Assembly: GCF_052103615.1 (NCBI RefSeq)
Contig: NZ_JBQEKA010000007.1
Span: forward strand, 1 to 64,000
Source: Kerstersia sp052103615
GTDB lineage: Bacteria; Pseudomonadota; Gammaproteobacteria; Burkholderiales; Burkholderiaceae_B
Direction: 5' to 3'
DNA: 64,000 nt
Shown here: positions 25,479-32,648 of the stretch, one piece after another
Layout: each line of letters starts with the position of its first letter
Position numbering within the stretch: position 1 is the stretch's first letter
Made by a program: the position numbers and the translations under genes
Notes under the pieces: generated by a model
The model's database searches: none
What the model was told of the DNA's origin: nothing
The model's input: the letters and a program-made list of their open reading frames with translations, nothing else

Positions 25479-25618
25479 ACGGGCGGGCCTGCCGCCGGGT
25501 TGTGGCAGGCGCTTCCGGCCAGAGAGGGATAGACGGGCCCCGCCATCGCGGCAGGGATGGCCCGCCAGGCATCGCCAGCAGTAACATGCTGGCGATGCCT
25601 ATTTCAGGAACCAGAAAA

Positions 25619-26536
25619 ATGCGTGAGTTATTGTTGTCCTGCCCGGGAGACCTGGCCGAGTCCTGGTCGGATGCCTTGCTCGAAGCGGGCGCGCTGTCCG
25701 TTTCGGTGGAAGATGCGGATAGCGATACCGATGCCGAGCAGCCCCTGTTCGGCGAGCCGGGCACGGAACCGGAAACCGTAGGCTGGAACCGCAACGTTGT
25801 GGTGGCGCTGCTGCCCGATGGCGCGGATCCGGCGCAACTGCTGGAGGCTGCACTGGCTGCCAGCGGCCTGGATGGGAAGCTGGCCGAAGGCTGGAGCCTG
25901 CGTGACGTTCCGGACGCCGATTGGGTGCGCTTGACTCAGGCGCAATTCGGGCCGATCGCGGTGGGCGACAAAGTGCGCATCGTGCCCAGTTGGCATGTGG
26001 AACCTGGCGCTGCCCTGGACAAACCGGCGGGCGGTATTGCCATTCAGCTGGATCCGGGCCTGGCCTTCGGTACGGGCAGCCATCCGACCACGCATCTGTG
26101 CCTGGCCTGGCTGGCGCATGCCATGCCGGCGGGGGCCAATGTGCTCGATTATGGCTGCGGTTCCGGCATCCTGGCCATCGCTGCGGCGATGCTGGGCGCG
26201 CGCGCGGTGCATGGCGTGGATATCGACGCTCAGGCGGTGCAGGCAACGCAGGATAATGCCGCCGTCAATAGCGTGACGATTCAGGCCAGCTTGCCGGACG
26301 GGCTGGCCGACGGGCAGTTCGATGTCGTCGTGGCCAATATTCTTTCCAATCCGCTCAAGGTGCTGGCGCCCATGCTGTCTGGCCGCGTGCTGCCTGGCGG
26401 GCAACTGGTGCTGTCCGGCGTGCTGGCGCGCCAGGCGGAAGAGGTGGCAGCGGCCTATGCGCCGTGGCTGGAAATGACGGTTTGGCAGGAACGCGAAGGC
26501 TGGGTCTGTCTGCATGGCAGGCGTTCGGCTGTCTGA
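25619..26536 (+). CDS. prmA: Ribosomal protein L11 methyltransferase
   Basis: SAM-dependent trimethylation of ribosomal protein L11. The 305-residue protein has an N-terminal substrate-recognition domain and a methyltransferase domain with GLAFGTGSHPTTHLCL, the SAM loop LDYGCGSGILAIAA, GVDIDAQAV and VVANILSNPL. ATG 25619 gives MRELLLSCPG, the family start; the frame runs open to 25475 but that part overlaps accC and has no ribosome-binding site. Gene order accB-accC-prmA is common in betaproteobacteria. Confidence 0.95.
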   Translation: MRELLLSCPGDLAESWSDALLEAGALSVSVEDADSDTDAEQPLFGEPGTEPETVGWNRNVVVALLPDGADPAQLLEAALAASGLDGKLAEGWSLRDVPDADWVRLTQAQFGPIAVGDKVRIVPSWHVEPGAALDKPAGGIAIQLDPGLAFGTGSHPTTHLCLAWLAHAMPAGANVLDYGCGSGILAIAAAMLGARAVHGVDIDAQAVQATQDNAAVNSVTIQASLPDGLADGQFDVVVANILSNPLKVLAPMLSGRVLPGGQLVLSGVLARQAEEVAAAYAPWLEMTVWQEREGWVCLHGRRSAV

Positions 26537-26656
26537 ATGCTTGTCCGGGGAGTATCTGGGCCGGGTGAACCGGCTGGCGTATCGCCGGGCTGATGTTCGC
26601 GCTGCCGGGCTGCGGAAACGGCAGCAGCCTGTATTCACTGTATCGAGGAATCAACT

Positions 26657-27601
26657 ATGGCTTTTCCCATTCTGGTTTGCGGCTCCATCGCTTTCGACAG
26701 TATTGCGGTGTTCGAAGGCCGTTTCAAAGATCACATCCTGCCGGACCGCATTCAGTCCCTGAGCCTGTCATTCACCGTGCCTTCGCTGCGCAAGGTGTAC
26801 GGCGGTTGCGCCGGCAATATCTCCTATAACTTGCGCCTGCTGGGCGGGCAGCCTCTGCCGGTGGCGACGGTGGGCGAGGATGCCAGCGATTACCTGGATC
26901 ATCTGCGTAAACTGGGCATCAGCACGGAATGGGTGCGCGTGGCGCCGGGTACCTATACGGCGCAGTGTTTCGTCACCAATGACCTGGACGACAACCAGAT
27001 TGCCGCGTTCCACCCCGGCGCGATGGCGCTGGCGGCCGACAATGATATTTCTGCCGCCGAAGGTGCCTGGGCCATCGTGGCGCCTGATGCCAAGGACGGC
27101 ATGTTCGCGCATGCGCGGCGTTTGCATGCGCGGGGCATTCCGGCGGTCTTCGATCTGGGGCAGGCCATGCCGCTGTTCAGCGGTGAAGACATCGAAGATA
27201 TGATCAAGCTGGTGCAGGTGCTGACGCTTAATGATTATGAAGCCGGTGTGGTTGAACAGCGCACGGGGCGCGACATGGCGGATATCGCCAAAGGCCTGCA
27301 GGCAGTCATCGTGACGCGCGGCGCCAATGGCGCGACGGTATGGGCCAATGGCACGACCGAGGAAATTGCTGCCGTGAAGGCGGATGCCGTGGTCGATCCT
27401 ACGGGTTGCGGCGATGCCCATCGCGCAGGTTTGCTGTACGGCGTGTCGCTGGGCTGGTCCTGGGCGGATAGCTGCCGTTTGGGCAATGTCATGGGCTCCA
27501 TCAAGGTGGCCTCGCGTGGCCCCCAGCAGCATCAGCCCACACGCGATGAAATCGCCCAGCGCTTGAGCCAGGGCTACGGCCTGGTCTTGCCGCCGCTGTA
27601 A
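26657..27601 (+). CDS. PfkB-family carbohydrate/nucleoside kinase
   Basis: Ribokinase-fold sugar or nucleoside kinase of 314 residues. The N-terminal PfkB signature is KVYGGCAGNISYNLRLLGG (47-64), and the C-terminal signature reads DPTGCGDAHRAG (247-258) with the catalytic base Asp253 retained. VNDLDDNQIAAFHPGAM-type residues suggest a lid that closes on the substrate. The order prmA then this kinase is widespread in Burkholderiales, with annotation usually as an adenosine-kinase-like carbohydrate kinase. Substrate is unknown. Confidence 0.88.
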   Translation: MAFPILVCGSIAFDSIAVFEGRFKDHILPDRIQSLSLSFTVPSLRKVYGGCAGNISYNLRLLGGQPLPVATVGEDASDYLDHLRKLGISTEWVRVAPGTYTAQCFVTNDLDDNQIAAFHPGAMALAADNDISAAEGAWAIVAPDAKDGMFAHARRLHARGIPAVFDLGQAMPLFSGEDIEDMIKLVQVLTLNDYEAGVVEQRTGRDMADIAKGLQAVIVTRGANGATVWANGTTEEIAAVKADAVVDPTGCGDAHRAGLLYGVSLGWSWADSCRLGNVMGSIKVASRGPQQHQPTRDEIAQRLSQGYGLVLPPL

Positions 27602-27622
27602 GCCGGACAGGCCGGTGAGAGG

Positions 27623-27646
27623 CTGGCGGCGCCAAGGCGCCGCCAG
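27623..27646 (+). terminator. GC-rich hairpin after the PfkB kinase gene
   Basis: Perfect 11-bp stem (27623-27633 with 27636-27646) closing a 2-base loop, 22 bp after the stop codon. No T-run follows, so it may act as an RNA 3'-end stabiliser or Rho-dependent site instead of an intrinsic terminator. Confidence 0.4.
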
Positions 27647-27887
27647 ATCGGGCGGAACCTTGTCCCGTTTCGATTGACAAAGGTTGTGACAGATTCACAG
27701 GGATACGGCAGCCCGGGACATAGGTTTCCCGCCTGCCGGGATGTATCATGTGGTCTGAAATTCTCTGCGGCAGCAGGGCGGCCATGAAGCTGGCTGCCTG
27801 GCCCGGTTGAAGGCATCCGCCTGATTCCAGCCTGCCGCGACGTGACCTGGCTGCGGGCCAGGTGATGGTGACATTAGGAGCGACATC

Positions 27888-28391
27888 ATGGCTAAGGCAC
27901 AAGTTCAAGTTTCTTCCCGTTCCGGCGTCCGTCGCGGTGTGGCGGTGGTGGCCGTGGCAGCAGCTTTGGCCGTTCTGGCTGGCTGCTCGACACAACGTGC
28001 GTCCAGTTCCGTCTATACCTACGGCCAGGCGCAGCGCGAACAGATTGTGCGTAATGGCACGGTGCAGAAAGTACGTCCGATCACGCTGCAATCCGATGAG
28101 CCGACGGCCATGGGTACCCTGGCAGGCGGCGCTTTGGGCGGTGTTGTGGGCAATACCGTTGGCGGCGGCAGCGGCCGCACCATTGCAACGGTGGGCGGCG
28201 CCATCCTGGGCGCGCTGGCGGGCAGCGCCGTTGAAAAGGGCGTGAGCAACCGCAGCGGCCTGGAAATCACGGTACAGCTGGATAACGGCGAAACCCGCGT
28301 CATTGCGCAGGAAGCCGATGTGCCGATAAGCGTAGGCCAGCGCGTGCAAGTCATTAGCGGTGCCGGCCCGACGCGCGTCGCGCCCATGTAA
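27888..28391 (+). CDS. Glycine-zipper outer-membrane lipoprotein (SlyB/PCP type)
   Basis: Lipoprotein of 167 residues. The lipobox is LAGC with Cys33, after a signal peptide that begins at MAKAQVQVSSR. The mature part has a glycine-zipper 2TM segment, roughly 84-120, with GTLAGGALGGVVGNTVGG and GGAILGALAGSAVE, then a small beta domain (LEITVQLDNGETRVIAQ). It resembles the SlyB/Pal cross-reacting lipoproteins involved in outer-membrane stress. It stands alone and is closed by a strong terminator. Confidence 0.9.
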   Translation: MAKAQVQVSSRSGVRRGVAVVAVAAALAVLAGCSTQRASSSVYTYGQAQREQIVRNGTVQKVRPITLQSDEPTAMGTLAGGALGGVVGNTVGGGSGRTIATVGGAILGALAGSAVEKGVSNRSGLEITVQLDNGETRVIAQEADVPISVGQRVQVISGAGPTRVAPM

Positions 28392-28463
28392 AGCCAGTGC
28401 CGCCAGCCGCGTTGCGGCGCTGCTGGCGGATCTTGCGCAGAGGCTCCCGGCTTGCTGCGCAAT

Positions 28464-28505
28464 GAAAAACCCCTGCCCATCATCTGACCGGCAGGGGTTT
28501 TTTTA
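28464..28505 (+). terminator. Intrinsic terminator of the glycine-zipper lipoprotein gene
   Basis: ACCCCTGCC pairs with GGCAGGGGT across a short loop and is followed by a seven-T run; an A-run on the other side means it may also serve the convergent yggT gene. Confidence 0.9.
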
Positions 28506-28592
28506 GGCCTGATGTCCTGGCGCCGCTGTGGCGCCGAAGGCGGCAAGGCCGTTCGGCGCACGGCAGGGCGGCGTTTTAAAACATGAGCAGTT

Positions 28593-29156
28593 TTAGAACA
28601 TGAGCAACTGATAGCTGATGCGCGTCAGAATCATGACGCAGATCTGGGCGCCCAGCAGCAGCACCAGTGGCGACAGATCCATGCCGCCAGGGGTGGGCAG
28701 GACACGCCGTATCGGTTCCAGCAGCGGGTCGGTCATGGTGCGCAGCACCGGCATGACGGGCGCCAGCGGATTGACCCACGACAGAATGGCCTGGATCAGG
28801 GTCAGCCAGACCAGCAGGTTGAAGCCCCATTTTGCGACTGTCAGGATGGCTGCGCCCAGAATGGAAGGGAGCATGGACAGGGTGGGCAGGCTTTGCAGCG
28901 CCAGGCAAATGACCAGCAGCCAATACACCAGCGCGACCAGCCAGGCGGCAGCCAGGCTGGCCCAGTCCACGCGGCTGCGCAACGGCAGCACCGCGCGCAG
29001 CGGCTGCACCAGCCATTGTGTGACTTGGGAGATGGCCAAGTGGATGGGGTTGAACGGATGCAGCCGGACAAACAGCATCCAGGCGCGGGCCAGCAGGGCT
29101 GCGCCCAGCAGCATGGCTGCAATGTCTAGCAGGAAGTGAATGATTTCGCCGATCAT
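28593..29156 (-). CDS. YggT-family membrane protein
   Basis: Inner-membrane protein of 187 residues made of two YggT repeats, each with about two membrane helices. The repeat signatures PFNPIHLAI...VQPLRAVLP (about 38-62) and VNPLAPVMPVLRTMTDPLLEPIRRVLP (shown only as VNPLAPVMPVL and DPLLEPIRRVLP) are clear. YggT proteins are linked to osmotic stress and envelope assembly; the mechanism is unknown. ATG 29156 was chosen over 29219 by the family start and an AGG site. The end of the gene is duplicated just downstream (see findings). Confidence 0.9.
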   Translation of the reverse strand: MIGEIIHFLLDIAAMLLGAALLARAWMLFVRLHPFNPIHLAISQVTQWLVQPLRAVLPLRSRVDWASLAAAWLVALVYWLLVICLALQSLPTLSMLPSILGAAILTVAKWGFNLLVWLTLIQAILSWVNPLAPVMPVLRTMTDPLLEPIRRVLPTPGGMDLSPLVLLLGAQICVMILTRISYQLLMF

Positions 29157-29338
29157 GAATAAACCTGAAATTACGGAGATGGCCGCAGGGTATGACGGAT
29201 GACATGCTGACATCCTCAAGCGGACAAGGCGATTTTATGCGGGAGCACGGGGAAAGGCGACTCCCGCCGGCGGCATTTGCCCATGGCCGGACAGCCATTG
29301 TCGCATGAGGTGATGACAGTGCGGCGCAGCCGCCGCCA

Positions 29339-29374
29339 TGAAAAAAGCGCGCCCCAGAGGAGCGCGCTTTTTTT
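29339..29374 (-). terminator. Terminator of the histone H1-like gene
   Basis: AAAAAAGCGCGC and GCGCGCTTTTTTT flank a 9-base loop: a GC stem with A- and T-runs on both sides, able to stop transcription in either direction. It lies 40 bp past the stop codon of the H1-like gene. Confidence 0.88.
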
Positions 29375-29412
29375 GCGCGGGCTGCCCAATGACAGGCCGC
29401 TGGCGGGAAGGA

Positions 29413-30461
29413 TCAGCGCTTGTCAGCGGGACGCTCATCCACCGGGAAAGGCCAGGCGCTGGCAGGATTGCTGCCCGTCTTGGCGGCCGTGGTTTCTGCG
29501 GCGGCAGGCGCTGCCACGGCTTTTTTCGCGGCGGCTTTCTTGGCGGCAGGTTTCTTGACGGCAGCCGGCTGCTTGGCCGTCTTGCCATCAGCGGCTGCCG
29601 GCTTGGCGGCAGCGGCGGCCTTGGCCTTGGCTGCCGGCTTGTCTGCCGGGGCGACAGGCACCTTGCTGGCAGGCACTTCTACTGCCGGTGCGGCAGGCTT
29701 GGCTGCCGCTTTCTTGGCCGGGGCTTTGGCTGCCGGTTTTGCAGCAGCCTTGGCAGGCGCTTTGGCCGGTGCAGCAGCCAGGGTCTTGGCGGCTGCGGCC
29801 TTCTTGGCGGGCGCCTTGGCAGCGGGTTTGGCAGCGGGCTTAGCAGCGGGTTTTGCCGCAGCCTTGGCGCTTGCAGCAGCCGGAGTCTTGGCGGCCGCAG
29901 CCTTCTTGGCGGGTGCCTTGGCAGCCGGTTTGGCAGCGGGCTTAGCGGCAGGNNNNNNNNNNNNNNNNNNNNNNNNNNNNNNNNNNNNNNNNNNNNNNNN
30001 NNNNNNNNNNNNNNNNNNNNNNNNNNNNNNNNNNNNNNNNNNNNNNNNNNNNTGGCAGCGGGCTTAGCGGCAGGTTTAGCAGCGGGTTTTGCCGCAGCCT
30101 TGGCAGGTGCCTTGGCAGCCGGTTTGGCGGCAGGCTTAGCAGCCGGCTTGGCCGCCGCCTTGGCGCTTGCAGCAGCCGGAGTCTTGGCGGCCGCAGCTTT
30201 CTTGGCGGGTGCCTTGGCAGCCGGTTTGGCAGCAGGCTTAGCGGCAGGCTTGGCCGCCGGTTTTGCCGCCGCCTTGGCGCTTGCAGCAGCCGGGGTCTTG
30301 GCAGCCGCAGCCTTCTTGGCCGGCGTCTTGGCAGCAGGAGTGGCAGCAGCCGGTTGGGCGCTTGCTTGTGCGGTCACAGGGACGGCGGCAGTTTGGTCGG
30401 CAGTTTTTTTGGTTGCGGTTTTCTTGACTGCCTTTGCCGCAGTCTTGGTGGCTGTTGCCAT
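29413..30461 (-). CDS. Lys/Ala/Pro-rich histone H1-like DNA-binding protein (split by an assembly gap)
   Basis: Highly basic low-complexity protein resembling eukaryotic H1 tails and the Bordetella BpH1/BpH2 proteins, likely a nucleoid-associated protein. From ATG 30461 (preceded by a strong AAGGAG site) the sequence is MATATKTAAKAVKKTATKK and then long KPAA, KAPAKKAAAAK and TPAAASAKAAA repeats. A 100-N gap (29953-30052) falls inside the repeats, and the frame after the gap differs from the one before. The C-terminal part (stop at 29413) ends with SNPASAWPFPVDERPADKR. One intact gene is most likely, with the true gap size being 2 modulo 3. Confidence 0.85.
29700..30340. repeat. Imperfect direct repeats encoding AAKP/KAPAKK units
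   Basis: Many near-identical copies of a unit coding for KPAAKPAAKPAAK and longer blocks of about 100-120 bp (KKAAAAKTPAAASAKAAAKP). Such arrays expand and contract by slippage or recombination and also break short-read assembly, which explains the 100-N gap inside them. Boundaries are approximate. Confidence 0.85.
29953..30052. other. Assembly gap (100 N)
   Basis: Run of 100 N of arbitrary length inside the H1-like repeats. It shifts the reading frame of the gene as assembled. Confidence 0.99.
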
Positions 30462-31154
30462 GGTATTACTCCTTAGGTTCTCTCAGGGTTCCCGGAACAT
30501 CAACGCGCGCAGTAACTGCCGGTTAATCTGGCACTTAGCTGCTCGGAAAATTCATTGGCGAATTCTGCGCGCATGGGAAGGCTGCGAGCCGGGGAAATGC
30601 CAATGAACATCTTGCGACCCTTTGATATGGCCCGCGTGAAAGGCGCGAGACATTTCAAATGGCGCTGACAGGTTGAGGACTGCCTGCCTCGATGCAAATC
30701 TGTTGGGGATGGGGGGATGGGCACTGCGCCTGCCATGTGGGGATGGGCGATGCTGAGCACCTGCCTTCGATAAGAGGCAGGCACAGAAACGGCGGTCGGA
30801 AAGATCGTGCCAGACACGGGTAGGGTGATAGACAAGTTCGTAGCCGATCAGGGCGGGGCCGGAAATACCTCAATCATAGGGGAATTTGCCTGGATTGGGA
30901 TGTTTGCGGCCATTTTCCAGCGTTGCTTTTCTGACAGTGTGGTTTCAGGCGCAGTACTTGGCTGCAATTGGCATGGGGACTGACTCTTGCCGTATGGGTT
31001 GGCGCCGTTCAGCGAGCCGGAAAAAACAGGTGAAAAAGCGCTAGGCCTGATGCTTGCCGATGATGAAATTTGCCCCGGCGCAGCCGCGGTTCGGATGAAC
31101 GCGGCTGCGCCGGGGCGGGTTCGCAGCGCACGTTGCCATGGCTGCGGGGCAGCG
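30462..31154. other. Gene-poor region between gltX and the H1-like gene
   Basis: About 690 bp with no convincing gene on either strand; the short frames have no ribosome-binding sites or family resemblance. It is less GC-rich than its neighbours near 30530-30650. It should contain the promoter of the H1-like gene at its left end and the gltX terminator hairpin (31073-31115) at its right. A small RNA or unrecognised leader cannot be excluded. Confidence 0.5.
31073..31115 (-). terminator. Perfect 16-bp hairpin after gltX
   Basis: 31073-31088 pairs perfectly with 31100-31115 around an 11-base loop. In the minus direction the stem is followed by CAAATTTCATC, a weak T-tract, 40 bp past the gltX stop. 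Probable gltX terminator. Confidence 0.65.
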
Positions 31155-32549
31155 TCAGATCTGGGCCAGGCGGGCCAGTACCGTCTCGCGGCCAAGCAGT
31201 TCCAGCACGGCGTCGATAGAGGGCGTCTGGGGGCGGCCGACGACTGCTACGCGTAAGGGAATAGCCAGGTGCGGCATCTTCAGGCCGCGTTCCTTGATGA
31301 AGGATTTGACCTGCGCATTCAGCGCTTCGCGTTGCCAGGGCGTTTCGGCCAGCAGCGCGGCGAAATCACGCAGCAGGGCGCGGTTGTCATCGCCCAGGTG
31401 TTCCTGCGCCAGTTCCGCGGGCGCGGCTTCATGCGGGCCGCAGAACAGCATGGCGCCATCGGCCAGTTGTTCCAGGGTTTCGGCGCGGTCTTTCAGCAGC
31501 GCGATCACGGCATCGAGATTGGCAATGTCTGCCTTGCCGCCACGCGCAGTGATGCGGGGGGCAACCAGCGCGGCCAGTTCGGCCTCGGGCGTCTGCTTGA
31601 TGTAGTGGGCATTGACCCAATTGAGCTTCTTCGGATCCCATTGCGCCGCGGAGCGCGACAGGTGGCTGGGGTCGAACCATTCGACGAATTGTTCGCGGGA
31701 GAAAAGCTCATCGTCACCATGGCTCCAGCCCAAACGCGCCAGATAGTTGATCATGGCTTCCGGCAGGTAGCCGTCACGGTCGTATTCCATGACGCTGACA
31801 GCGCCGTGACGCTTGGACAGCTTTTCGCCGTCCGGGCCGAGAATCATGGGCAGGTGGCCATACTCGGGCACGGCGCCGCCCAGCGCGCGCAGGATGTTGA
31901 TCTGGCGCGGTGTGTTGTTGACGTGGTCATCGCCGCGGATGACATGGGTGATGTTCATGTCGAGGTCATCGACGACCACGCAGAAGTTGTAGGTCGGCGT
32001 GCCGTCCGGGCGCGCGATGATGAGATCATCCAGTTCGCTGTTGGCAAAGCGGATAGGGCCCTTGACCATATCGTTCCAGGCCGTTTCGCCATCCAGCGGG
32101 CTGCGGAAACGGATGACCGGTTTGCGTCCTTCCGGAATGGCGGGCAGCGTCTTGCCCGGTTCCGGGCGCCAGGTGCCGTCATAGCGCGGCTTGAGGCCCT
32201 GGGCGCGGGCAGCTTCACGCATGGCTTCAACTTCTTCCGGGCTGCTGTAGCAGTAGTAGGCCGAACCGGCGGCCAGCATGCCAGCCAGCACTTCGCGGTA
32301 GCGGTCCATGCGCTGCATTTGATAAAACGGGCCTTCATCCGCATCCAGGCGCAGCCAGCGCATGCCATCCAGAATGGCTTGCACGGCCTCCGGCGTTGAG
32401 CGTTCCAGGTCCGTGTCTTCGACGCGCAGGACGAAGGTGCCGCCGTGATGGCGGGCATAGGCCCAGGAGAACAGGGCGGTACGGGCGCCTCCCAGGTGCA
32501 GGAAGCCGGTGGGGGAGGGAGCGAAACGGGTACGTACGGGTGTGGTCAT
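31155..32549 (-). CDS. gltX: Glutamyl-tRNA synthetase
   Basis: Class I aminoacyl-tRNA synthetase that charges tRNA-Glu; it also supplies the substrate for the C5 heme pathway to which hemL belongs. The 464-residue protein starts with RTRFAPSPTGFLHLGGARTA (given here to 20 residues; HLGG is the HIGH-type signature) and has KLSKRHGAVS as the KMSKS-type loop, and an anticodon-binding C-terminal half. ATG 32549 (MTTPVRTRF) was preferred to 32567 by family alignment; neither start has a clear ribosome-binding site. Confidence 0.96.
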   Translation of the reverse strand: MTTPVRTRFAPSPTGFLHLGGARTALFSWAYARHHGGTFVLRVEDTDLERSTPEAVQAILDGMRWLRLDADEGPFYQMQRMDRYREVLAGMLAAGSAYYCYSSPEEVEAMREAARAQGLKPRYDGTWRPEPGKTLPAIPEGRKPVIRFRSPLDGETAWNDMVKGPIRFANSELDDLIIARPDGTPTYNFCVVVDDLDMNITHVIRGDDHVNNTPRQINILRALGGAVPEYGHLPMILGPDGEKLSKRHGAVSVMEYDRDGYLPEAMINYLARLGWSHGDDELFSREQFVEWFDPSHLSRSAAQWDPKKLNWVNAHYIKQTPEAELAALVAPRITARGGKADIANLDAVIALLKDRAETLEQLADGAMLFCGPHEAAPAELAQEHLGDDNRALLRDFAALLAETPWQREALNAQVKSFIKERGLKMPHLAIPLRVAVVGRPQTPSIDAVLELLGRETVLARLAQI

Positions 32550-32648
32550 GGCTGGCGCGGGCGGCATGGCGTGAATACTGCTTTCATGCCGCCGTGAGTG
32601 CGTGTAGGGTTATGGTATCCGTATCATTTTAATGGAGCGCCACCCACT

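Noticed and set aside
29700..30340. Repeat array as CRISPR
   Set aside because: Repeats are coding, contiguous and imperfect, with no unique spacers of even length and no cas genes.
29413..30461. Two separate genes, or a frameshifted pseudogene, in the H1-like region
   Set aside because: The frame change coincides with a 100-N placeholder inside repeats; one gene is simpler. A strong ribosome-binding site and a terminator frame the whole stretch.
29338..30606. Plus-strand Gly/Ala-rich frames opposite the H1-like gene
   Set aside because: They are the antisense of Lys/Ala/Pro repeats and contain the N run; no start signals.
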